A stretch of DNA of 64,000 nucleotides. Origin: Loripinus fragilis (lineage: Eukaryota > Mollusca > Bivalvia > Lucinida > Lucinidae). Shown piece by piece: positions 35,888 to 44,826 of this stretch. Every line of letters starts with the position of its first letter. Positions within the stretch are counted from its first letter, which is position 1. The notes beneath the pieces are model-generated. The model was not told the origin of the DNA. It searched no databases and worked only from the letters and a program-made list of their open reading frames with translations. A program made the translations under genes and the position numbers. The stretch lies in assembly GCA_964019695.1 (NCBI GenBank), contig OZ026525.1, positions 70,105,753 through 70,169,752 of the forward strand. Direction: 5' to 3'.

Positions 35888-36705
35888 ATTCAGGGTTCCC
35901 ACAAGCTCTGGAAATCATGGTAAACCTGGAAAATCACTAAAAAAAAGTTCCATGCATGGAAAAATCATGGCAGGGGACAAAAATTCCACTCGACCGCTCG
36001 TAATTACGAGTGAAATTTAGAAAGGACAAGCAATTCTTCCCAAAGAACTTGTCCTGTAGGACGAGTGCTTTAGGAAGAATTACTTGAGGAAGTCGTATTA
36101 AATATAACTCACTTATGTTCCTTATTGCATACGCTTTTAAAGGACATGTGCATGCGTTTGCAGGACGAGTGAAAGTTGTAAGTCACTTGTGTGGCAGGAC
36201 AAGTGCAATATTTAAATATTTTTGTCCCCTGCATGGAATTTGAAAAAAAACGGAATAATCATGGAAAAATCATGGAATTTTGTGAAATAATATGATAAAA
36301 CCACCAGTAGCCAGAAAACTAGCTGTCGGACACTTGTGTGCCAGAAAACTAGCTGTCGGACACTTGTGTGTCAGACAGCTAGTTTTCTGGCTACTGGTGG
36401 TTTCAAGTTTTAGCTATTTCAAAATGCATTCATGGTCTACAAGCATGCTGTTGTTGCTGCATTCCTTTCTCTTTCTTTCTCTATATACTGCCTGGCGCTC
36501 GCTTTCGAGCATTATCGGCAGGTGTACAGTGTACATTGTACACTCCGGGTTTATTCCGCATTTATGCACAGCGTGTTGAAGTTGCTGCTAAAAGGGGAGG
36601 TTGGAGTCTGTGAATTAAATAGTCATGGAAATTACATTGTTGATCATGGAAAAAATGGAAAAATCATGGAATTGTGCTTTTGAATTTCTGTGGGAACCCT
36701 AATGA
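35888..36705. mobile_element. composite inverted-repeat element with nested insertions
   Basis: The outer ends are AGGGTTCCCACAAGC and TTCTGTGGGAACCCT. The family word is CATGGAAAAATCATGG. Inside lie a copy of the GACGAGT element (35970-36232) and a hairpin at 36296-36402, in which CCACCAGTAGCCAGAAAACT faces AGTTTTCTGGCTACTGGTGG; the stem carries an internal 42-bp duplication. Confidence 0.7.
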
Positions 36706-36853
36706 TTGTTAAGTGTGTGATATTGATTTTATGCAATAATTTAAATTGAATTGTGATTTGAATGATTATTGTATGATTTAAAACATAGACACGTATGTGT
36801 TAAGTACTATGATCTCATGGGCTGGTTCATTGAATGTTTCCTTTTTACAATAG

Positions 36854-36927
36854 ATACACCTGTGACGAATGTAACTTTGTCACCAAGAAAAGACAAAATA
36901 TGGAAAGACACCAGAATGCTCACATGG
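36854..36927 (+). CDS. BTB zinc-finger gene, exon 4a (one complete finger)
   Basis: 74 bp, after TTTTTACAATAG and before GTATGT. With the GC carried over from exon 3 it reads A, then YTCDECNFVTKKRQNMERH, then QNAHMG: a complete C2H2 finger (C-x2-C-x12-H-x3-H). It enters in phase 2 and leaves in phase 1 (ATG G|). Because 74 is not a multiple of three, splicing it directly to the paralogous exon at 37563-37636 would shift the frame, so the two are alternatives. The change between the copies falls partly in the helix positions that contact DNA. Confidence 0.82.
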
Positions 36928-37284
36928 GTATGTTTCATCTTCTTGGACAAGCTTAAAGAAATTATGAGGTGGCAGCTCCGGAAAAAATTTGGCTAAATTT
37001 TTTTCCCAACTGAACTTGTCTCTCGACTTTGGCGCAAGATATATTGTCCAGCACATGAGATTATGGTACTTATCGCATCTTCAAGCAGACAAGGCTCATG
37101 AGAGCCTTCGCTGCTGGCATACACAAAATGAAAAAGGCTCAGTTCAAAATTCAGGTCTCTAACTTCACTAGATAGCTCGGCATACAGGTCTAAATAATGA
37201 CTTTACTTGTTTGCGATAAGTAACAAAATCTCAAGGAAAAGTGAGTAAAAGCACAAAAAAAGCAGAGGTTATGGGAAGCAAAAC

Positions 37285-37440
37285 TTTTGAGAGTAAAATT
37301 GTAAATATTTTCTTACCCATCAGTTTTAATATATGTTTTGGGTGCTCAAAAGCACTTTCTCATTGAGACTCTTCTTTTGAGTACCCACAACATAAATAAG
37401 AAATTTATTTTTCCGTTACACTGACCTCTTAACTAAAGGC
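37285..37440. mobile_element. MITE family A, full-length copy between the twin exons
   Basis: TTTGAGAGTAAAATTGTAAA, TTGGGTGCTCAAAAGCAC and CTTCTTTTGAGTACCCACAA follow the outline of 31025-31190. It occupies the middle of the 635-bp intron separating the duplicated finger exons. Confidence 0.7.
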
Positions 37441-37562
37441 CTGAAAATGTATACAACCCTGCTAGTTATATTGTTTGCTTTTCTCTAGTCCGGGAATGCC
37501 TCATAATTTCTTTTCCTGATATTGTAATATACCAATCTTATTGTTCCATTTCTACAATATAG

Positions 37563-37636
37563 ATATACCTGCGCTGATTGTAACTTTGTCACCAAGAGTG
37601 TTCAAGATATGGAGAGACACAGAAATGCTCATAATG
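37563..37636 (+). CDS. BTB zinc-finger gene, exon 4b (paralogous finger, probable alternative to 4a)
   Basis: 74 bp, after TTTCTACAATATAG and before GTACGT. It reads YTCADCNFVTKSVQDMERH then RNAHNG. All four zinc ligands are kept, and entry and exit phases equal those of exon 4a. About 17 of 25 residues are identical to 4a, and the nucleotide block CTGTAACTTTGTCACCAAGA is nearly shared, so it is a local exon duplication. Differences sit at residues around the recognition helix (KKRQNMER versus KSVQDMER). That would give two isoforms with different DNA contacts if the exons are mutually exclusive. Choice of one exon is inferred from the phases. Confidence 0.82.
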
Positions 37637-37797
37637 GTACGTTGGACCTGTGTGCTATAAACAAAGATTTTACCATTATAAACAAAATTCTTTTCTTGTA
37701 GCTCAGAAGGTGGACTAGTCATGAAACTTTGTCCATGATTTTGGTTGTAGCTATCTCTGGTGATTTGTTAAAGTATCTACGAAGATTGGGCAGTTTT

Positions 37798-38285
37798 CAG
37801 AGTTCGCACAGACCTGGAAAAGTCCTTGAATTTGACCTTGGTCCTGGAAAACTCCTGGAATTTGAAAAAAAGTGTCTTTTGTCCTGGAATTGTCTTTGAA
37901 TTTTGTAAAATTATCCTTGAAAATATGAATTAGTTTTTGAAAAATATAAAATAGGACCAGTCCTTTTGGATTTATGGGATGCACAAAAAACTAAGTGAAA
38001 TCACAAAAAAACTGACTGAAAGTAAGTTGCTAGATACAAGTCGAAGAGCGAGGCTATTCAATTTGTACGGTAGTCCCTGTTTTTATCAGCGGAAATGGAA
38101 TCAAAGAAAGCGAGTGTGCTTTTTTTGTTTTTCTTATTTCCACTTCGATGTTTCAGGCTGAAAAAAGTGCATTTTTCGCGTTGTTTTATGCAAAATTGGG
38201 AAGAAACGGAGTCCTTGAAAAATAAACAAAGTCCTGGAAAAGTCATGGTATTCTGTTTTCCCATTTCTGTACGAACCCTGGTTTT
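37798..38285. mobile_element. inverted-repeat element with TCCTGGAAAA words
   Basis: The left end CAGAGTTCGCACAGACCTGG pairs approximately with TTTCTGTACGAACCCTGG at the right. GTCCTTGAA and GTCCTGGAAAA occur at both sides. It is similar in style to 35888-36705 and non-coding. Confidence 0.6.
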
Positions 38286-38535
38286 AAAACTGCTTGTTTA
38301 AACAGCCTGGTCAATACTCCTCAAGTGGCCAATACTGGTCATTTGAAAAATTTTAGTTTTTTCTATTTACTTAATATCCAATGCAGTCCCTTAATATAAC
38401 ACAGATTTGAATATAACTGGGTCATGTTGTGACTCAAATTCTTTTGCCATGGAATTTTAGGAGATGGTCATTTTTCCCCCTATAATCCCTTAGTAAAATT
38501 GTGCTTCCTATGGATCCAAAACACAGCTTTATACT

Positions 38536-39187
38536 ATAGCTGATTTCATAGGCCTTCCGTACTTTTCCGGATTTCCATCGGTACTCAAGTCACATGTACT
38601 TATATCACATGACTTTCTCAGCCAATCGAAATTTGTTCCATTACCACGAGACCGAGCAGCCATGTGCTTGAGGCCAGTATCAAAACACCAAAAGAAATTC
38701 TGCTTTGTAAGCAAACAGGCTTGTATATATTGCATACGAAGTGGGGATTAGTTGTAAGGGGCTACTTAGAGCCGCTTTGTATGTTTATTGTTACCTCGAA
38801 AAACAATTTTATGCTTTTCAAACAGCACCCATGGTTGTTTACAGGCTGATGACGTCAGTATTTTGTACGTCACAGCACCGGTGTTACTGAGTCGGTGTTT
38901 ATGTAAACATTTCACCATTTGAAGAATGACTCCAAATATCGTCAAAAACATCATTGGTAATATGGCATTGAGCTATCAAGTCAATCTAGCAATAGAAATT
39001 CCTAATATAACCGAAAACTGCATTATTTCGTACGTTTTCACTTGTCGACATTGGGTATCTGCAATGCTTATTTAAATATACGTCATATTGTTGGGAAGTT
39101 TTTTTGATTGGCCAGATATTTTTCTAATCAGGAGAGCTCGGAGCTAATTGGAAAATGTCGGGAAAACTCGGTATGAAATTAGCTATA
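38536..39187. mobile_element. MITE-like element with TATAGCTGATTTCATA ends
   Basis: TATAGCTGATTTCATAGGCC at the left is matched inverted by CGGTATGAAATTAGCTATA at the right. The interior (650 bp) includes ATGACGTCAGTATTTTGTAC but no long ORF. Confidence 0.65.
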
Positions 39188-39344
39188 AAGCAACTGTACT
39201 GTACTGGACTAAAACAGGTGTTTTCTATGAATCAGATTACCACTGATTAGCCTGATTAACTTTTGAAGGTATTCCTAAAACTCCTTCAGAGTTATGACCC
39301 TTGTTTTAAAAAATAACCTATTTAACTCTATTCATTCTAGATAC

Positions 39345-39520
39345 CTATAAATAAAGATTACTAGGTGAGTGTCTTTTGATATCAAGTTTACTAGGCAATG
39401 CTTTGAGAATGCTTGCTGACACAGCTAGGCTTGCCGAGTGATTCAACATGCGTCCTCAAAGCCGAGCCTGGTAAACTTGATATCAGAAGACGCGAACCTG
39501 GTATTCTATTTATCAGTTTA
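39345..39520. repeat. inverted repeat around AGGCTTGCCGAG
   Basis: TGATATCAAGTTTACTAGGC faces CCTGGTAAACTTGATATCA, with AGGCTTGCCGAG near the middle. This core word recurs inverted in 35729-35828 and 44399-44545, so it is a family. Confidence 0.65.
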
Positions 39521-39981
39521 CCCATCAGTTCACTCTACAAATTAGCGATTATGACGCAATTAACGATTTTTGTGTTGATTCACTGTCATTAGTGATGTCA
39601 TTCAAAAAGTGCAACGTCACCATGACCTGATAAAGGTACATGCCGTGAGATAGACAAGGTTTATCAGGCAACGCGCAACAATGCAGTCAATATGAGGGGT
39701 AACTGATAAATAGGTTCTTTGGTAAGAAGTTCAGACACAGATGAAATATCACTTAATGTGGTATTGCATCAGAGTCTGCACTGCTAAGAAACGAACAATC
39801 TTCAGGGACATAAATATATCATTTTATAGAAATTTGACCTGCAACCACTTAAAATACAAGAGGATAATTCCATACTTATTGTATCAACAGATGTGGGATA
39901 GTCCATCAGAATGAAAAGGGTTAATAACTGTATTCAACCTCATAAGAACATTTTCTCTAATAAGCTCACACTGAGTATACA

Positions 39982-40195
39982 ATACAGTAAAACCTGTGTA
40001 AAATGGCCACTCTCAAAAAGACCACAAATTGGTTTTCAAGTCCAATTATCGCTTAATGCAGATCAAAAGTATTGCAGAATGCTCCAAGGGGAGCATTCTG
40101 CAATACTTTCGACCTTCATTAAGCTACCATTTGTCATTTAGATCTTTGTTTTATCTACTTTTGAGTGGCCGTTTTACACAGGTTTTACTGTATAT
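39982..40195. mobile_element. MITE family B, copy 3 (with a partial copy at 40243-40305)
   Basis: ACAGTAAAACCTGTGTAAAA and the inverted CAGGTTTTACTGTAT are clean ends. GCTCCAAGGGGAGC forms the loop region. A TA-rich flank on both sides fits a short TA-type target. Confidence 0.8.
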
Positions 40196-40467
40196 AAATT
40201 TTTGATTACCTGTCTATTAAGTAGTTCAATTTCATTATAATGACAGTAAAACCCGTCTTACAAGGCCACTCAAAAACAAGACCAAAAATGGGTTTTCAGG
40301 ACTGATTAGCCGGGCCACACAGCACAGTCTGTAACATGTCTGACTGCAGATACGTGTCTGACTGCAGATTCAGGGGTCGAGAGTTTGATCCCAATCCGGT
40401 TCCAAACTTTAGTGAAGATTGATGGTGAAATGTTAATTTCTACGGCCACTCTCCTCCCTTCCCCTGA

Positions 40468-40630
40468 TTCAAGAAGGGTTGTTGTCAGTTACACATAAAA
40501 GTATGTGCACCAAGTACTGGTTAAGGGCTTAGTCAAGCTTGCTCAGGAAAAACGTGTGGTTAGGTGAACTGACCATCCCAACATGACCATAGCTGTTGAC
40601 TTGGATATTAAATATCAAACAAAACAAAAC
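40468..40630. repeat. SINE-like repeat, copy 2
   Basis: Matches 32705-32875 in order and orientation (AGAAGGGTTGTTGTCAGTTA, AACATGACCATAGCTGTTGA, A-rich end). A tRNA-like region precedes it (GGGCCACACAGCACAGT, GTCGAGAGTTTGATCCC; 40310-40395), so the SINE may span 40310-40630. Confidence 0.55.
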
Positions 40631-40639
40631 AAATTTTCT

Positions 40640-40985
40640 TATTTCTATTAAAAAACATATGCTGTGGGTACCCTTAAGAACTGTCTCAATGAGACAGGTC
40701 TTTTGATCAGCCAAAACATTTGCTAAAATGGATTGATGAGAAAATATTAACATGAATAAGCTCAAATGGTTTATCTTAACCTATGATGTCTTACATGCAA
40801 CATAGGTCCAGTTAAGCACAATTTTTGAGTGTAAAAATGTAATTATTTTCTTACCCATCATTTTAAGCATATGTTTTGGGTGCTCAAAAGAACCATCTCA
40901 TTGAGACAGTCCTTTTGAGCACCCACAATATATGTTTGGTTGAGAAATAAGAAAAATAATTTTCAGCTATGCGCTCTTATCTGGA
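40640..40985. mobile_element. two MITE family A copies
   Basis: 40655-40720: GGGTACCCTTAAGAACTGTC faces GACAGGTCTTTTGATCAGCC. 40825-40980: full-length outline, with GGGTGCTCAAAAGAACCATC facing GACAGTCCTTTTGAGCACCC. The stretch 41020-41135 right after them carries TAGTTCGTACA four times. Confidence 0.7.
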
Positions 40986-42358
40986 GGTCTAATGCAATTA
41001 CGGTAAATCTTGTATTAGTTCGTACACTCGAATAGTTCGTACACCATAAATTATTCATGACCGGCCAGCTCAAAATGTCATGTATTAGTTCGTACAGTGG
41101 TCATTTATCCTATTTGCAATTTTTAATAGTTCGTACACAACGTTTTTTCCGTTAATTTGGTCAATCAGTGTGTCTGTCTACGATGCTTTCGTTTTCCGTC
41201 GAGCACGTCAGTTAACAAACATATATGGAACAGGAGCGTTCCGCCTGTCAGCGGGATCGTCAGTGTCGCTAATGCGCGTGCATCCAGCATTGATGCATGC
41301 CAAACTTTTATTCAATGATAAACGCTAGGTTCAATGAACGTCGGACTGATGCAAATCGTGGAGATATTTTGTCCAGTCATGACAAAAATCAAATACATGC
41401 ACACAACCACGCGCGCGTGCACACAGTGTCCTACGTGTCTGTGATCATTGAGCCTTTCTGGTCTTTCTGTGTCATAAATATGCCCAAGCGTCTTTTTTTT
41501 TTTTTTTTTTTTTTTGATTCACTGGATCCGAGCATGATGAAACCATATCGGCTGGTGTTTATCACAAATATTATCGGAGACTGTGCGTCGGGAAACTCAA
41601 AGTTTTGGAGTGGATGAAGAATCTAGACACCTACGTACTCCCACTAATTAGCTGTGCTTTAAATGTGCGTGCATCAATTTCATTTCTAAGTTTCACCAAA
41701 AACGCGCACGCATAAGCGTCATAAAATAACTATATATTGTATATCCGATGGAACTTTTTATCAAACAAAGACGACACTGATGAGCCTAGCGCGGCGTCCT
41801 CATGAAATTGTATTATGGGTCTTACACATTAAATGATTCCTGTTGATCATCACACGTACGCACAGACGCACAAACCAAGATGAAAATTGATTTATGTATG
41901 CTTCTGCATCATGCTTTACATTGGGCTGTCTATGAAACGAGCCAGTTCATGAGATTATGGTACCTCTCGCACATGCAACCAGCGAAGGCTCAGACGAGCC
42001 TGCACATCCGCACAGTCTTGCCAGGGGCATAAATGCTCACATACAAGGAATGTAGATGAAGGTGCATGTCTAAAGTTAGGCTTATTGTCCCGTACTAACA
42101 CCGCAACAATTGCTTGCTTTCAGGTAAGAAAAAAATGGTCGAAAAAGCCTCTCGTTTATCTTACCGTCCGTGTATATTAAAATTTGCAACTTAGCTTTTT
42201 TACCCAATTCCGCGAGAAACTTTTTTGTATGCAAACATTAAAGGCGCAGATCAGCCAGCGCACCTGCGCAGTTCTACCAATTATCTCTAGAAAGTATGAT
42301 AGCTAAACCTGCTACATGCAAAAAAATAAAAAAATTAAATTGCTGTCAGACAAGCGTG

Positions 42359-42998
42359 CGCGGATCCAGACAATTCCAACGTGGGTTGGGGGTCGAATTG
42401 CTTCTCGAGGGAGGTTCGTACCAGTTTTTCTTCTAGGAAACAAATGGCAACGTATGATTTCATGGGGAGGTCCGGACCCCCTGCCCCCTCTGTTTCCGCC
42501 CATATCAGAGTTTCAAACAGTTTGAATTCACATTTTATTTATTTTTTTTGCTGGGCCTGGTCAATTCACAAAACGTCTGCTAATTATATCAGCTGACGCC
42601 AAGGGCAAAAAACAGCATGATCCTTTTTAAGATCAAAGAGACCGGGCACATCAATTCCGGCCACGTGTTGTTTTAAAGTTTGGGGTCGCACGTGATGATG
42701 GCCTTGACGCAAGAAAATGTACATTACACATTAAACAGTGGGCCAGGCGTTATGAACAACTCGAACAGGGTTCATGCGCGGATCCAGGAATTTTTGTCAG
42801 GCGGGGGGGGGGGGGGGGGGGGGGGGGTCGAGGCCCGACGGCCAGAAAACAGTCTGGACAATGTTTTTTTTAGTCTTCAACTTATTTTACAGTTTATAGA
42901 GTGGATCCAATGGTTTTATTACAGAGGGGAGGAGGGGGTCCAACTTCTTCCAAGGGAGGGGGTCCGGACCCCTAACCCCCCCTCTGGATCCGCACGTG
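42359..42998. repeat. two family E (GCGGATCC) fragments with long G run
   Basis: 42359-42510 has GCGCGGATCCAGACAATTCC and GGTCCGGACCCCCTGCCCCC. 42776-42998 has CATGCGCGGATCCAGG, a G run at 42804-42827, and inverted CCCTCTGGATCCGCACGTG. Peptides read across them are artefacts of the repeat. Confidence 0.6.
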
Positions 42999-43123
42999 GG
43001 GTCGCCTGACGCCACTGTTTGCTTACAGAATCATGGTCTATCAAAAATTTAAATAAAACTGAAAAATACCAGCAACGACGACCTAAACGGAAAAAAGCTA
43101 TCTCCTGCTGGTCGAGATAGCAA

Positions 43124-43323
43124 NNNNNNNNNNNNNNNNNNNNNNNNNNNNNNNNNNNNNNNNNNNNNNNNNNNNNNNNNNNNNNNNNNNNNNNNNNNNN
43201 NNNNNNNNNNNNNNNNNNNNNNNNNNNNNNNNNNNNNNNNNNNNNNNNNNNNNNNNNNNNNNNNNNNNNNNNNNNNNNNNNNNNNNNNNNNNNNNNNNNN
43301 NNNNNNNNNNNNNNNNNNNNNNN
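43124..43323. other. assembly gap (200 N)
   Basis: Exactly 200 unknown bases, a typical placeholder size, so the real length is not known. It lies in the zinc-finger gene between exon 4b and the degenerate finger exon and could hide an exon. Confidence 0.99.
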
Positions 43324-44398
43324 TTTTTTTGAATTGATCACTAAAATTAAGCTTACCAATAATTGAAGTCACTAACATGAGGGCATATTCACACAAAACG
43401 AATAAGCTGACAATCGGAAGGATAGCGATGAATATCTCCATCAAGAAATGGGAAGCCAACTTTTTCATAATTAAACTCACCCCGATTATCATAAATTTTA
43501 GATAAAACGATGCCATTTGTTATGAACAAGACCATGTTAACCTAGAGTAATGAAGAATGAGGTGCAAATAGGGTTTTCAGTATCAAAGTATTAAAGGAAT
43601 CTGCCTTATTTAACTGAAGTGCAGTGGGGCATATCCGACCTACTTTTTGTTCAAAATAAATAAATCTGCAACAAGAGGAGCACGATTACTACCTTTGGAA
43701 TACCTACAATTTGTCTGTATGATTTCGTGACAAATCTAAAAAAAATATAATTTAAATAATGGAGAGTATTATCTATTTTCTGACATGACCAAAAAATTAT
43801 ATCTTTTAAGTTGTACAGAGGTTAAAAAGGCACATAAAGTGGGCTAAATAAAGTGAGCCCTCTCTGTTAAAAGTTTGTTCAATTATTCTGATTGTTTCTC
43901 TTTGATTACATTATGAGACACCACGCTCTATCTTTTCTATAAAGATTATCTGAAATGCTTGAAAGGGCACAAAATACTGCTGAACAAAAACATGGAATAA
44001 ACACTGAACCCCAAAATAGGAGCAACAAAACAACGAATCAGCAACAACCTAACCACCTCCTTAGAACAGACAGCAAGCTAAGCCAGTTTATGACTTAACT
44101 AAACAATTCATGATAGTTTTGTTGATGTTGTTGTGGATTATTTTTTCTTGCACACCGGATAAGGATGCCTGAGATTTTACCCTGTGATAGAAAATATTAT
44201 CTTACCCATGCTATCAAACACAGGCTGTCACGTGAGGGATTCATACATTAGTTGTATTGGAACTCACGCACATGGTCGTCAAGTGACGCCATTGTTATGT
44301 TAAATGACGTCATCATGTGAAATCGCATCTTAGATTATTCAGTGACTTCTGGAATCTTTTGTTAAAGTAAAAAAAACAGTGATGAGCAAGATAAAGAA

Positions 44399-44545
44399 TC
44401 CATTATTCGTGTGAGGGTAGGATAGAAAAATTCTTCCCTCGGGATCACCGATTGTCATGACTCGGCAAGCCTCATGATGCCAAACAGCGATCCATGGGAC
44501 GCATTTTTCTATCCGACCCTCACACTCATGATAGATTCTTTTAAT
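44399..44545. repeat. inverted repeat around CTCGGCAAGCCTC
   Basis: GTGTGAGGGTAGGATAGAAA faces TTTCTATCCGACCCTCACAC, with CTCGGCAAGCCTC between. It is the same core word as in 35729-35828. It ends 125 bp before the next exon. Confidence 0.7.
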
Positions 44546-44669
44546 ATACGTCTTATTCCAGATAAGGCTGAGTTCTGTACTACTATAGATTTTTAAGTCC
44601 AGTATGTTATTTTTCGCAAGACCATGTTCTATCCACTTCAGATTTTTCAGTCCTGTTTGTTATTTGCAG

Positions 44670-44769
44670 CGAGAGTTCACCTACAGTGATTACCCAATCC
44701 TCTACAACATTCAACAGAACGTGATTGGTCATGATCATGTTATAAATGGGCCTTATGGAGAAAGACCAG
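44670..44769 (+). CDS. BTB zinc-finger gene, degenerate finger exon; source of the 71-bp repeat
   Basis: Lies between TTGTTATTTGCAG and CAG|GTAAGT. It reads REFTYSDYPILYNIQQNVIG then HDHVINGPYGERPG. Laid on exon 4b, spacing is exact (x2, then x12, then x3), but both Cys are Tyr and the last His is Ile. Only one zinc ligand is left, followed by an NG like that of exon 4b and by GERP, a typical finger linker. It leaves in phase 1 like exons 4a and 4b. Entry is a problem: with the acceptor at 44669 the open frame needs phase 0, while 4a/4b deliver phase 1. An alternative AG at 44672-44673 would fit and give EFTY. It is either a real but non-zinc-binding exon, or a dying exon. Confidence 0.55.
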
Positions 44770-44826
44770 GTAAGTGGCACTGTAACAGAACGTGATTGGT
44801 CATGATCTTGTTATAAATGTGCCTTA
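44770..44826 (+). repeat. 71-bp repeat, unit 2, split by a transposon
   Basis: After the donor of the finger exon, GTGGCACTGTAACAGAACGT starts a second copy of the exon 3' part. It is cut at GCCTTA by the element 44827-49138, and its remainder resumes at 49139 with TTATGGAG. Confidence 0.85.

Noticed and set aside
42919..43516. Long minus-strand frames crossing the assembly gap
   Set aside because: They are open only because the 200 N are read as unknown residues.
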